A stretch of DNA of 64,000 bases from Eriocheir sinensis (Eukaryota > Arthropoda > Malacostraca > Decapoda > Varunidae). Within the stretch, counting starts at the first letter, position 1. Each line of letters begins with the position of its first letter. The notes below the pieces were generated by a model. The model was not told where the DNA came from, ran no database searches, and was given only the letters and a program-made list of their open reading frames with translations. The DNA lies in NCBI RefSeq assembly GCF_024679095.1, contig NW_026110807.1, positions 1 through 64,000 of the forward strand, given 5' to 3'. Positions 10,190 to 22,639 of the stretch are shown here, piece after piece. Made by a program: the position numbers and the translations under genes.

Positions 10190-10504
10190 TATTTATTTAT
10201 TGGAGTTACTGGATAATTCTTGATGTCCGATTCTTTTTTTTTTTAGGTTGCTAATAAATATTTTTATTGTTATTAGACTATGATCGAGTAGTCGAGTACC
10301 CATATCACCGAGATATCCACTTACTGAGTGGTGATCTCTCTCTGAATGAAGTGAATATTCATTTTTTCGATAAAAAAATAGCATGTATAGTTATTATGGA
10401 TGTACTCGATCATAGTCTAATAACAATAACAATATTTATTAGCAACCTAAAAAAAAAAATCGGACATGAAGAATTATCAATAAATCCAATAAATAAATCC
10501 GAGC
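10190..10504. repeat. Long inverted repeat (hairpin-forming)
   Basis: The left arm at about 10,190-10,289 is the near-complement of the right arm at 10,403-10,504. Shared words include ataattctt, atgtccgat, taggttgctaataaata and ttgttattagactatgatcgag. The roughly 115-bp loop includes gtggatatctcgg-like words found elsewhere in the zone. It resembles a foldback element or MITE. Confidence 0.65.
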
Positions 10505-10599
10505 AACTGGTACCGGTACCGAGCAATCTGGTACCGGTACCGTACCGTTTAGCTGGTACCGTTAGTACCGGTAGTGGTACCGGTACCTGCCCACCCCTA

Positions 10600-11739
10600 C
10601 TCGCCAGTGCCTCACCAAGCGTCAAAGGGTGAGCACTTTTGCGCTGCGGGCTTCCTGACTACTTTCGCAAGCAACTTTTTACGGTGACTTGCAAGAGACG
10701 CATACAGAAAGCGAGAACGGGCTTCCTGAAGAAGGCTCGTATGAAGAGATGGAGCCAGCAGGTTTCACATGAAGGTGATCAACCTACTGGGGCCCGAATA
10801 TCACCCCCGCCAACACAACCACCACTGCTTCCCCTCTTGAGTCTTTGCACTCGAAGGTGTGGAATAAGTGCCCTAAAATAAGGTTTTATGGTCTCTTCAG
10901 GGTCAGGTTCCTAGTCAGGCACACAGCCTTAGAACACAACTATGGCTACAAATGAACAAACATTATAGAACATATTACAGGTTCTAATGCAACTTTGAAG
11001 AAGTATCATCATTGGAAAGACCAAGAGAGAAGCCGGCATATAACACCAAAGGCCAAGAAAAGGAAAACTAAGAAGAAGGACCAAAAATATCAAGCAGGAG
11101 AGTTCTAGGAATAAATCTGGCAACAGTGAGGAAGGTGGCGCCTTCTGACACCCTTACCATTGAGTGACTAATATATTTTTAAAGGGGGGACCAGATGCCT
11201 ATTCCAGTTCTTTATAAAGTAGAAGGTATAGGCACTGATATGTGAAGATTTCATGCCAATCAAACAAAAACAAGTGGCAAGACAAAAAGGACATGGAAAA
11301 AAATCTTTGACAGCCGTTTTCTCGAAAAGTGTATTTTCCGGTTTTGAAAAGCCTCACAGACTTTACTATAAATCTGAATGTCTATTGTTTTGCATCAATA
11401 AAGAGTACAAACAACGGTCGATTTTTGCATGTGAGAACTTTTGATTTTTTTTTTTTTTTTTTTTTTTAATAACGGACATACAAAGGAGAGAAAATAATGT
11501 TTGATTTTTTTTACCAAACCAAAAAACAATAACGTAATCACTTGAAGTTGTAGAAGTACATTAGACGTTTCTATGGTAATTTTTTCAATTCAATTGACTG
11601 ATAAACAAAGGCTGTGAGGCAAATTTAATTTGTTCTTTTTTTTAAGTTACCCCTGGCAATAAGTAAACATATACAAATAACATACTATGATTTCAGACCC
11701 ATAGGGTATACTAGTCATGAAATATGGTCCCCCGGCCGC
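10600..11739. other. No gene seen
   Basis: Unassigned. 10,639-10,881 is an 80-codon frame of basic composition with no recognisable domain. 11,160-11,700 is AT-rich with a poly-T run at 11,443-11,467. Confidence 0.4.
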
Positions 11740-12024
11740 GTCCCTTATCCATGGGGCCTGATGGTCGGCCCGTGCCCGTTATGATGCAGGCAATTGTTTA
11801 TAGTGGCGCCATTATTATTGGCTTATGTTGCCCCCGGAGCTCATTCTTGATTTCTCTTGCGCTGTACAGCTTCTTCTAGAGTCCGGGTTGATAGGTAGCA
11901 TGTGGGTAGTCTTAGGCCACTCGGCGGTGACTGAAAAATCCCAGGTGGTTAGCAGCGGATTCGAACCCACATCATGGACAGCGCGCTGTATGCAAGGCCG
12001 GCACGCTAACTACTTAGCCACCGT
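11740..12024 (-). mobile_element. tRNA-derived SINE, copy 1
   Basis: Read on the minus strand it starts with a tRNA-like head: cggtggctaagtagttagcg (A-box-like, ggctNAGtNGG) and ggttcgaatcc (B box, perfect) at about 11,960. A body with gatttttcagtcaccgccg follows. Two more copies in the same orientation are at 33,866 and 38,128. Here the poly-A end is eroded and the head abuts a (TA)n array. Confidence 0.75.
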
Positions 12025-13142
<1,118 letters not shown>

Positions 13143-13646
13143 CCTGAAATAAACATCCAGCAGCAACCAGACATGTCACTCCCTACAAAAAGACAGCGAG
13201 CACAAAGCTGCGCGCTGATTGGCTGAGAGCCGCGACCCCACCGCGCAGGCTCAGCTAGGCAATATAACCCTCGCCGACCAGCAGCCAGATCCTATTTACC
13301 ATTAAAAATTGATGAATCAGTAAATTTAGCTAGTAAACACCTACCACACAAACACAACATACACTCAACTATGACAAACAACCTACACCAATCACGACAA
13401 CAGCCCCTAACAACGCCTTGAACCTACCTAAACACTCTTTAGAAAACATTAAAAAATTTAACCAATGAAACCCATGCAACGGTGATCGCCCACTAATTTA
13501 TCTACTTCTACTGTCCTTCTATTCCTACCTTGCCTTCCTCCCCCCCTCTCCTCTAAAAAAATAAAAAAAAATAAAAAAAAGCTGTCACACATTGGAAGCT
13601 CAGCAGCGGTCGAGGAAGGAGCTCTCTCCTCCTCACCTGACCTACC
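13143..13646. other. Penelope-like 3' flank, no gene
   Basis: Non-coding. 13,195-13,290 has a mixed segment (gctgattggctgagagcc, then ccgcgcaggctcag) that could be the Penelope 3' region. 13,553-13,580 is A-rich. Confidence 0.35.
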
Positions 13647-14907
13647 ATGGCCCGCTCTCGTTCCCGCAAGCGCCTGAACTTCTTCCCACCCGAGGGAGAG
13701 GAAGAAGGCTGGACCCTCGTCGACAAGAGACGTCGACGAGCCCCGACCTCACCACCGGCCCCGGACTTCCGCCTGTACCGGATCTTGGACCACCAAGACA
13801 CCAACACCTTCCACGCCGTCCGACGGCTGGAGAGGGAACACCCCGACCTCCGGATCCGGGTGCACGAGAAAGCCAGGAGTGTGATTTACATCAAACCCCT
13901 GGATGAGGAAGCTGCTTTCTCTCTCGCTCGCCTGAGCAGAGCGACCTCTTTCGGCATCTCCCTGGGAGAGGTCGAGGGCAGGTCAAGAGGTATCGTTTCA
14001 CGGTATCCTCTTGGCCAGTCCCTCCGACCGATCCTGGAGGACCCGCGCGTCACCTTCGCATGGAGGTGTACTTACAACGCGGGTCACTGTCGCAGAGAGC
14101 CCACGCGGCAGGTCGAGGTGACGTTTCGGGGGCCTCTCCCGTCGTCCCTTGACCTAAGCGTCTGGGGAGTTCTTCTTCGTCAGGAGGTTCACCCCGGAGC
14201 CCCTGCGGTGCTTTAATTGCTAGGCCTTCGGCCATGTGCAGCGGGAAACATCCCTCCTCGAAGTGTATCGAGACACTGAGGACCGGAACCAACCGGGCTG
14301 CACGATCTCCGAACTGTGGCGGGAGACACCACGCCTGGTTCAAGGGTTGCCCCGAACGGCTGAGGAGGCTCCCCCCCCGCCCCCCTCGGGTGCTATATAC
14401 ACCTTGCCCCCAAAGAACCAGGCTGTTACCCGAGCAGCTCCCTCTGCCTCACCCTCTCCGAGACCAAGGATGGTCGTGAAGGTCCCTGCAACAGCACCTG
14501 CTGGCCCACCGCCACTGACACCACTTGAAGACGCCGCAACGCAGACCTGCTGGAAGAGAAAAGGAAGGGCCTGTCAGACCGCCCCTCAGTCCACCGAGGA
14601 GGCGGTGTGCCAGACAGCGCCAGACAACGTTTCGCAGGCCACCCAGACAAGTCCCCGAGACTTCACCCCAGGAAACCCCTTCACCCAGACAGTCACCTTT
14701 ACGAGGGTAGAGCTCATCGTCTTCATCTCCTCCCTGGTGACGCTCCGCGAGGAGTACGACGACAACCCCAGGAGGAAAGAAGACCCAGCCAAGACAGTGT
14801 TGTATGAAGCCCTTGAAGCAGCGCTACAGTTCCGTGAGCCAAGATACCCGCAACGGTGTCTGGCGAAGAGACCTGAGAGAGAGGCCATTTGGCCTCAGAA
14901 GGAGTAG
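13647..14907 (+). pseudogene. Non-LTR retrotransposon ORF1 (gag-like, zinc knuckle, proline-rich)
   Basis: The first frame (13,647-14,215) starts with a basic SRSRKR head and a GWTLVDKRRRR segment, followed by an alpha/beta region with FHAVRRLEREHPDLRIRV and ARSVIYIKPLDEEAAFSLAR. It ends in RCT..GH and, just after the stop, a CFNC..FGHV zinc-knuckle start. The knuckle is split across frames: SSKCIE and the SPNCGGRHHAWFKGC half lie in the +2 frame at 14,234. The third frame (14,236-14,907) carries the proline-rich C-terminus with repeated TQT and CQTAP units and a terminal helix. ORF1 proteins of I/jockey-type LINEs coat the RNA. At least two indels are needed to join the pieces. Confidence 0.6.
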
Positions 14908-15125
14908 AAGCGGGCCAGCCTCTGGTATATAGCCCGCGAGGGTTTCAACCCCTCAAAAACTCACCACCACCACCACCGCAGCTCAGTCATTCCTTCTCTG
15001 ACCACTACTAAGAGGACATCTCTTGAAGATGGCCACGTAACCCGAAAGACGTCTAGAGAAATGGATCTACATTACCTTCAACCAAAAGACGGCGTCACAG
15101 TGCGTGAAATAGAAAAAAAAACTTA
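14908..15125. other. No gene seen
   Basis: GC-richer sequence after the ORF1 stop, with a ccaccacc run at about 14,965. It is probably ORF1-ORF2 spacer or 3' UTR. Confidence 0.3.
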
Positions 15126-15178
15126 TAAAGAGAACAACGCAAAATCTGCTGTTGACTTAAATAATACACATATGTTAA

Positions 15179-15257
<79 letters not shown>

Positions 15258-15320
15258 AGAACAACGCAAAATCTGCTGTTGAATTAAATAAATAATATAT
15301 CTATATATATATATATATAT

Positions 15321-15374
<54 letters not shown>
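15126..15374. repeat. (TA)n arrays separated by a duplicated flank
   Basis: The block gagaacaacgcaaaatctgc plus tgttga.ttaaataa occurs at 15,129 and again at 15,257. The TA array at 15,179-15,254 lies between the copies and a second one (15,300-15,374) follows. The flank has been duplicated together with the array. Confidence 0.85.
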
Positions 15375-15376
<2 letters not shown>

Positions 15377-15657
15377 CTGGGAAGTATGTAGGGAGACACC
15401 TACCGGAGCGGGCACAAGCCACTCCCGGTGAGGTATATACGGGAAGCGCCCTCCAAAGACCCTTCCTGTCTCCTTACTTTCCGTTTCCCTATTGTCTCAT
15501 CAACACCAGAGAGTAGTTCATCATGCTCTCTAAACACAAATCCTCTTACTTTTCACACCACACTACATACACGCATCACACACACCACTTACCCAAAATT
15601 TTTCAAAATTCAAAATGACTTATCATACTACAGCCTCGGAGTCCCGTTCTGGGCGGG

Positions 15658-16726
15658 TTGACTACAAATGTCCCCAGAGCGGACTCTACTTTCGGCATTC
15701 GACCTAAGAGGTGTCTTGATACCTCTTCCAACTTTCTCTTTATTAAATTCTGCAACATTCGCGGTCTTCGCTCTAATTTTCATTCTGTAGAGCAACATCT
15801 CTCCTCCTCCAAAACTTACATTCTCTTCCTCACCGAAACACAGGTTTCTGAGGCTACCGACAAGGATCTCTACTCTGTTCCCTCCTGCTCTCTATCCTAA
15901 ATTTCAATCCAAAGCTGGATGTCGCGTCTACGACATCACTTGCTCTCGTGCCCACGACCTTGACTCTTCAGAGTTTTCCACCATCTGGCTAAGACTTCAT
16001 TGTCACTCTACTACTAAATTCATCTGTGCTGTCTCTAATCCTTCTGCATACTCTGTCAAACCGTTCGCTCCGTTGGGCTCCTCCGATCATAACCTTATTT
16101 CTGTATCCTGTCCTATCGCTCCTGTACACCCTCTGGACCCACCGAAGAGGCGTTGCTTATGGCGTTTTGCTTCAGCTCGGTGGGACGACCTGAGGATGCA
16201 CTTTTCCGATTTCCCGTGGAATGATTACCGCTTCCAAGAGAGAGACCCCTCTGTGTGTGCCCAGCGCATCACAGAGGTGATTGTCTCTGGAATGGAGGCA
16301 TACATTCCACGTTCTTACTCTACTCCTCATGCTAAAAAGCCTTGGCTTAATCATGCTTGTTCTCGTGCTATTAAAGATAGAGAGGCAGCTCACAAAAGAT
16401 TCCAGAGCCTTCGAACACCCGCTAACTTTGACCTTTACATTTCAGCCCGGAATCGTGCCAAATCTATTCTCCGACATACCAAAACTTCTTTTATCAATAG
16501 AAAATCTCAACATCTTGCTTCTTCTAATTCTTCCCGTGACTTCTGGCATCTAGCCAAAAATATCTCCTCCAATTTCACTTCTTCCTCTTTCCCTCCTCTC
16601 CTTAACCCTGACGGCAGCACTGCCCTCTCATCGGTCTCTAAGGCTGAACTCTTCGCTCAAACTGTCTGTAAGAACTCCACCCTGGACGATTCTGGGCATA
16701 TTCCTCCTACTCATCCACCCCTCTGA
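15658..16726 (+). pseudogene. LINE D copy 1: endonuclease and linker
   Basis: 15,658-15,900 reads [20 protein letters not shown] and [12 protein letters not shown], the N-terminal APE-endonuclease motifs (N-x-R-G-L, TET). The frame is lost between 15,900 and 16,073, where the GDFN motif is expected but not found. 16,073-16,726 restarts with [12 protein letters not shown] (the catalytic SDH) and continues through the linker [33 protein letters not shown] and [12 protein letters not shown] up to the RT entry. Endonuclease activity is lost in this copy. Confidence 0.7.
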
Positions 16727-16733
16727 CTCCTTT

Positions 16734-18289
16734 ATGCCTGTTATTAAAATTCTTCCATATGATGTTTTCTATGCCCTCTCTGGCCTCAACTCTCAGAAGG
16801 CTTATGGACCTGATGGAGTGCCTCCTATTGTCCTTAAAAACTGTGCTTCCGTGCTGACACCCTACCCGGTCAAACTCTTTCGTCTCTGCCTATCAACATC
16901 TACCTTTCCTTCCTGCTGGAAGTATGCCTTTGTACAGCCTGTGCCTAAGAAGGGTGACCGTTCCAATCCCTCAAACTACCGCCCTATAGCTTTACTTTCC
17001 TGTCTATCTAAAGCTTTTGAATCTATCCTTAACCGGAAGATTCAAAAGCACCTTTCTACTCCTAACCTTCTATCTGATCGCCAGTATGGGTTCCGCAAGG
17101 GGCGTTCTACTGGTGATCTCCTAGCCTTCTTAACTGACTCTTGGTCATCCTCTCTTAGCCGTTTCGGTGAAACCTTTGCTACTGCGCTGGACATATCAAA
17201 AGCTTTTGATAGGGTCTGGCACAAATCTTTGCTTTCCAAACTACCCTCCTACGTTTTCTATCCTTCTCTCTGTTCCTTTATCTCCAGTTTCCTTTCTGAC
17301 CGTTCTATTTCTGCTGTGGTGGACGGTCGCTGTTCTTCCCCTAAACCTATTAAAAGTGGCGTCCCACATGGTTCTGTCCTATCTCCCACTCTCTTTCTGT
17401 TGTTCATTGATGATCTTCTTTCCAAAACGAACTGTCCTATCCATTCTTACGCCAATGACTCCACTCTGCATTACTCAACTTCTTTTAATAGAAGATCCAC
17501 TCCACAGGAACTTAACGATTCAAGGCTGGAGGCAACAGAACGCTTAGCCTCAGTCCTTACTATTATTTCCGATTGGGGCAAGAGGAACCTGGTGTCCTTC
17601 AACGCCTCAAAAACACAGTTTCTCCACCTATCCACTCGACACAATCTTCCAAACAACTATCCCCTATTCTTCGACAACACTCAGCTATCACCTTCTTCAA
17701 CACTAAACATTCTCGGTCTATCCTTAACTCAAAATTTCAACTGGAAACTTCATATCTCATCTCTTACTAAATCAGCTTCCTTTAGGTTGGGCGTTCTGTA
17801 CCGTCTCCGCCAGTTCTTCTCCCCCGCACAGTTGCTATCCATTTACAGGAGCCTTGTCCGCCCTCGTATGGAATATGCATCTCGTGTGTGGGGGGGTCCA
17901 CTCACACAGCTCTCCTTGACAGAGTGGAGTCAAAGGCTCTTCGTCTCATCAACTCTCCTCCTCATACTGATAGTCTTCTACCTCTCAAATTCCGCCGCCA
18001 TGTTGCCTCTCTTTCTATCTTCTATCGATATTTTCATGTTGACTGCTCTTCTGAACTTGATAACTGTATGCCTCCCCCCCTCCCGCGGCCCCGCTCCACA
18101 CGTCTTTCTACTCATGTTCATCCCTATACTGTCCAAACCCCTTATGCAAAAGTCAACCAGCGTCTTCACTCTTTCATCCCTCACACTGGTAAACTCTGGA
18201 ACAATCTTACTTCATCTGTATTTACTCCTGCCTACGACTTGAACTCTTTTAAGAGGAGGCTATCAGGACACCTCTCCTCCCGAAATTGA
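16734..18289 (+). pseudogene. LINE D copy 1: reverse transcriptase
   Basis: A long frame from 16,734 carries SQKAYGPDGVPPIVLKN, FVQPVPKKGDRSNPSNYRPI, ALDISKAFDRVWH, SGVPHGSVLSPTLF and HSYANDSTLHY. The active-site box is YAND instead of YADD, a change of one catalytic aspartate. After a run of seven G at about 17,890 the frame shifts, and the C-terminal tail is read at 17,888-18,289 ([45 protein letters not shown]). Copy 3 shares the YAND change, while copy 2 keeps YADD. Confidence 0.8.
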
Positions 18290-18394
18290 CCTCTCTTTTT
18301 GGACACTCCTTTGATCTCTATTCGGGAGCAGCGAGTAGCGGCCTTTTTTATATATTTTTCTTTACGCAATTGAACTGTTTCCTTGGCTGTAAAA

Positions 18395-20424
18395 AAAAAA
18401 ATAATCGCAGAGTTGATTGTCTCTGGAATGGAGGCATACATTCCACGTTCTTTCTCTACTCCTCGTGCTAAAAAGCCTTGGTTTAATCATGCTTATTCTC
18501 GTGCTATTAAAGATACAGAGGCAGCTCAAAAAAGGTACCAGAGCCTTCGCACTCCTACTAACCAGGAACTTTACATTTCAGCCCGGAATCGTGCCAAATC
18601 TATTCTCCGACTTACCAAAACCTCTTTCATCAATAGAAAATGTCAATACCTTGCTTTTTCTAATTCTTCCCGTGACTTCTGGCACCTAGCCAAAAATATC
18701 TCCACCAATTTCACTTCCTCCTCTTTCCCTCCTCTTTTTAACCCTGACGTTAGCACTGCCGTCTCATCTATCTCTAAGGCTGAACTCTTCGGTCAAACTT
18801 TCTGTAAGAACTCCACCCTGGACGATTCTGGGCATATTCCTCCTACTCATACCCCTTCTGACTCCTTTATGCCTGTTATAAAGATTCTTCATAATGATGT
18901 TTTCTATGCCCTCTCTGGCCTCAACTCTCAGAAGGCTTATGGACCTGCTGGAGTGCCTCCTATTGTCCTTAAAAGCTGTGCTTCCGTGCTGACACCCTGC
19001 CTGGTCAAACTCTTTCGTCTCTGCCTATCAACATCTACCTTTCCTTCCTGCTGGAAGTATGCCTTTGTACAGCCTGTGCCTAAGAAAGGTGACCGTTCCA
19101 ATCCCTCAAACTATCGCCCTATAGCTTTACTTTCCTGTCTATCTAAAGCTTTTGAATCAATCCTTAACCGGAAGATTCAAAAGCACCTTTCCACTTCTAA
19201 CCTTCTACCTGATCGCCAGTATGGGTTCCGCAAGGGGCGTTCTACTGGCGATCTTCTTGCTCTCTTAACGGACTCTTGGTCATCCTCTCATAACCGTTTG
19301 GTGAAACTTTCTCAATTGCGCTAGATGTATCAAAAACTTTCGATAGAGACTGGCACATCTCTTTGCTTCCTAAACTGCCCTCTTTCAGATTATATCCCTC
19401 TCTCTGTTCCTTTATCTCCAGTTTCCTTTCCGGCCGTTCTATCTCTGCAATGGTAGACGGTCACTGTTGTTCTCATAAACCTATCAACAGTGGTATTCCC
19501 CAGGGCTCTGTCCTATCACCCACTCTCTTCCTGTTATTCATCAATGATCTTCTTTTCATAAAAAGCTGTCCTGTCCACGCTTATGCCGACGACTCCACTC
19601 TGCATTATTCAACTTCTTTCAACAGAAGGCCATCCCAACAGGAAGTACACGACTCCAGACTGGAGGCTGCAGAACGCTTAACCTCAGACGTTGCTATCAT
19701 TTCCGATTGGGGTAGAATAAACCTTGTGTCCTTCTTTGCCTCAAAAACTCAAATTCTCCACCTATCAACTCGACACAATCTTCCAAACACCTATCCCCTA
19801 TTCTTCGACAACACTCAGCTGTCACCTTTTTCAACACTAAATATCCTCGATCTATCCATAACTCAAAATCTCAACTGGAAACTTCATATCTCCTCTCTCG
19901 CTAAATCAGCTTCCTCGAGGTTGGGGGTTCTATATCGTCTCCGCCTGTTCTTCTCCCCCGCACAGTTGCTATCCATATACAGGGGCCTTGTCGGCCCTCG
20001 TATGGAGTATGCATCTCACGTGTGGGGGGGCTCCACTCACACAGATCTTCTGGACAGAGTGGAGTCTAAGGCTCTTCGTCTCATCAGCTCTCCTCCTCCT
20101 ACAGATAGTCTTCTACCTCTTAAATTCCGTCGCGATGTTGCCTCTCTTTCTATCTTCTATCGCTATTTTCACGCTGACTGATCTGTTGAACTTGCTAACT
20201 GCATGCCCCCTCCCTCCCGCGGTCCCGCTGCACACGACTCTCTACTCATGCTCATCCCTATACTGTCCAAACCCCTTATGCAAGAATTAACCAGCATCTT
20301 CACTCTTTCATCCCTCACGCTGGTAAACTCTGGAACAATCTTCCTTCATCTCTATTTCCTCCTTTCTTACGACTTGAACTCTTTCAAGAGAAGGGTATCA
20401 GGACACCTCTCCTCCCGAAATTGA
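18395..20424 (+). pseudogene. LINE D copy 2: linker and reverse transcriptase
   Basis: 18,383-19,324 spans the linker and RT entry (KAYGPAGVPPIVL; the usual PDG Asp is Ala). A frameshift near 19,300 follows. 19,363-20,181 has SGIPQGSVLSPTLF, HAYADDSTLHY (catalytic pair intact), LHLSTRHNLPN and HVWGGSTHTDLLDRV. A stop at 20,179 precedes the last segment at 20,203-20,424, which is read in shifted frame to [14 protein letters not shown]. The RT core is the best preserved in the window. Confidence 0.8.
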
Positions 20425-20470
20425 CTTCTCTTTCGGCCACCTCTTTTGATTTTTTTTCTTAGGAGCAGCG
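18395..20470 (+). mobile_element. LINE D copy 2, 5'-truncated, head-to-tail with copy 1
   Basis: It begins inside the linker ([20 protein letters not shown]) directly after the A-rich tail of copy 1. It is 5'-truncated, ends with the same 3' UTR (ggagcagcgagtagcgg) and then taaataaataaa followed by (TA)n. Confidence 0.75.
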
Positions 20471-20543
20471 AGTAGCGGGCTTTTTTATTATTATTGTTTC
20501 CTTTTTTGTGTCCTTGAGCTGTCTCCTTTGTTGTAATAAATAA

Positions 20544-20950
<407 letters not shown>

Positions 20951-22210
20951 TTGCTTTCCATTCACGCCTATCTCTTGCACTTTCCCTTTCTTGCTCTACT
21001 TGACAGACCTCGCACACCCAGCGCTCCTTCCACTCCCTCCATCCAACCTCTTTTAGGCCTTCCTCTCACTCTCACCCCACTCACTTCAGCCTTCCACACC
21101 CTTTTCGTCAGACGTTCCTCACCCATTCTTACCATATGCCCATACCAACTCAGCACTCTCTGATCCACCCTTTCAGACAGCTTTCTCACCACTTCCGTTC
21201 TCTGCCTCACGTCCTCATTTATCACTCTGTCCTTTCTCGTTACACCTACCATACTCCTCAGGCACCTCATCTCAAACACATCCAACCCTTCCTCTCGTCC
21301 TGTCTCACATTCCACGTTTCGGCCCCATACAGAGCTGTGGGCACAACTACTCCCTCATACAGCCTTCTCTTTGCATTCATCCATAATGCTCCGTTTCTCA
21401 ATACACTCCTAATTCCACCCAAACATTAACTTGCTTCTTTCACTCTGTTTCCAGCCTCCACAACCACTCTCCCATTTACTGCTACATGCGACCCCAGATA
21501 CTTGAAGCTCTCAACTTCCTCCAGCAGCTCCCCATTCAATCTCACATTCATTCTGCCACAATCACCATCCCTTACACATCTCATAACCTTGCTTTTTCCC
21601 ACATTCACTCTGAACTTTCTTCTTTCACACACTCTGCCAAACTCTGTCACAAGCTTTTGTAGGCCCTCCTCACACTCCGCCACAAGGGCAGTGTTATCCA
21701 CAAATAACAACAGGCTTATCTTCCAGTCCCTTTCATTTTCAATCACCAGCGCCAAACCTTCATCTTGCACTCTTGCATTCATTTCCCTCACTACTCCATC
21801 CATGTACATGTTAAACAGCCACGGTGACATCACACAACCTTGCCGCAACCCCACATTCACCTCGAACCAATCACTCCCACCTTTATCAACTCTCACACAT
21901 GCCCTACTATTCCTATAAAAGCTTTTCATTGCAGACAATAACCTACCTCCTATTCCATACATCCGCATTACACTCCATAATGCCTCCCTATCAACTTTAT
22001 CATAGGCTTTCTCCAGGATCCTTACCTTTACCTAAATACTTCTCACACACCTGCCTTACCCCAAACACCTGATCAATGCAACCTCTGCCGCTTCTAAACC
22101 CACACTGCTCCTAACCAACCATACACTCTGTCCCCTGTCGGCCTTATCAATCAATACTCTCCCATACACCTTGCCAACCACGCTCAACAAACTGATACCC
22201 CTAAAACTAT
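20951..22210 (-). pseudogene. RTE-like LINE reverse transcriptase fragment (LINE E)
   Basis: On the minus strand, 21,968-21,426 reads YGIGGRLLSAMKSFYRNSRA, VNVGLRQGCVMSPWLFNMYM and LLFVDNTALVAECEEGL. The active-site FADD is changed to FVDN, so the enzyme is inactive. 21,315-20,968 continues with FEMRCLRSMVGVTRKDRV, VLSWYGHMVRM and VRGRPKRGWMEGV, the usual C-terminal tail. Upstream of 21,968, [22 protein letters not shown] residues are seen near 22,190 in broken frames. The element stops at the (AT)n array at 22,213. Confidence 0.75.
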
Positions 22211-22458
<248 letters not shown>

Positions 22459-22500
22459 TAATATATATAAATATATATATATAAAAAATTTTATTTTTAT

Positions 22501-22511
<11 letters not shown>

Positions 22512-22590
<79 letters not shown>
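22512..22590. repeat. (GA)n microsatellite
   Basis: About 78 bp of GA dinucleotide directly after the AT-rich array. Confidence 0.95.
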
Positions 22591-22594
<4 letters not shown>

Positions 22595-22639
22595 CAAACT
22601 TTTTTCTAAAAACTCTACTCTGGACGATTCTGCCAGTAT

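Larger units (their letters stand above)
8945..10598. repeat. GTACCG-hexamer zone, possible hAT-like element
   Basis: Three clusters of the palindromic words ggtaccggtacc occur at about 8965-9035, 9895-10,030 and 10,510-10,590. The right edge complemented reads aggggtgggcaggtacc, close to the aggggtgggca start of many hAT elements; the left edge is poor. I saw no transposase. Between the clusters lie two (AG)n arrays and repeated blocks containing tctaataacaataacaat. Confidence 0.45.
15658..18300 (+). mobile_element. LINE D copy 1 (jockey/CR1-superfamily), nearly full-length ORF2
   Basis: This is the longest of seven copies of one LINE family in the window. Order: endonuclease start, gap, endonuclease end and linker, RT, C-terminal tail. 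A 3' UTR reading ggagcagcgagtagcgg and an A-rich tail follow at about 18,325-18,400. Copy 2 follows directly in the same orientation. I am sure of the LINE superfamily but not of the clade. Confidence 0.75.

Noticed and set aside
11940..12024. A functional tRNA gene
   Set aside because: A and B boxes are present but the cloverleaf is not convincing and the sequence continues into a SINE body repeated elsewhere.
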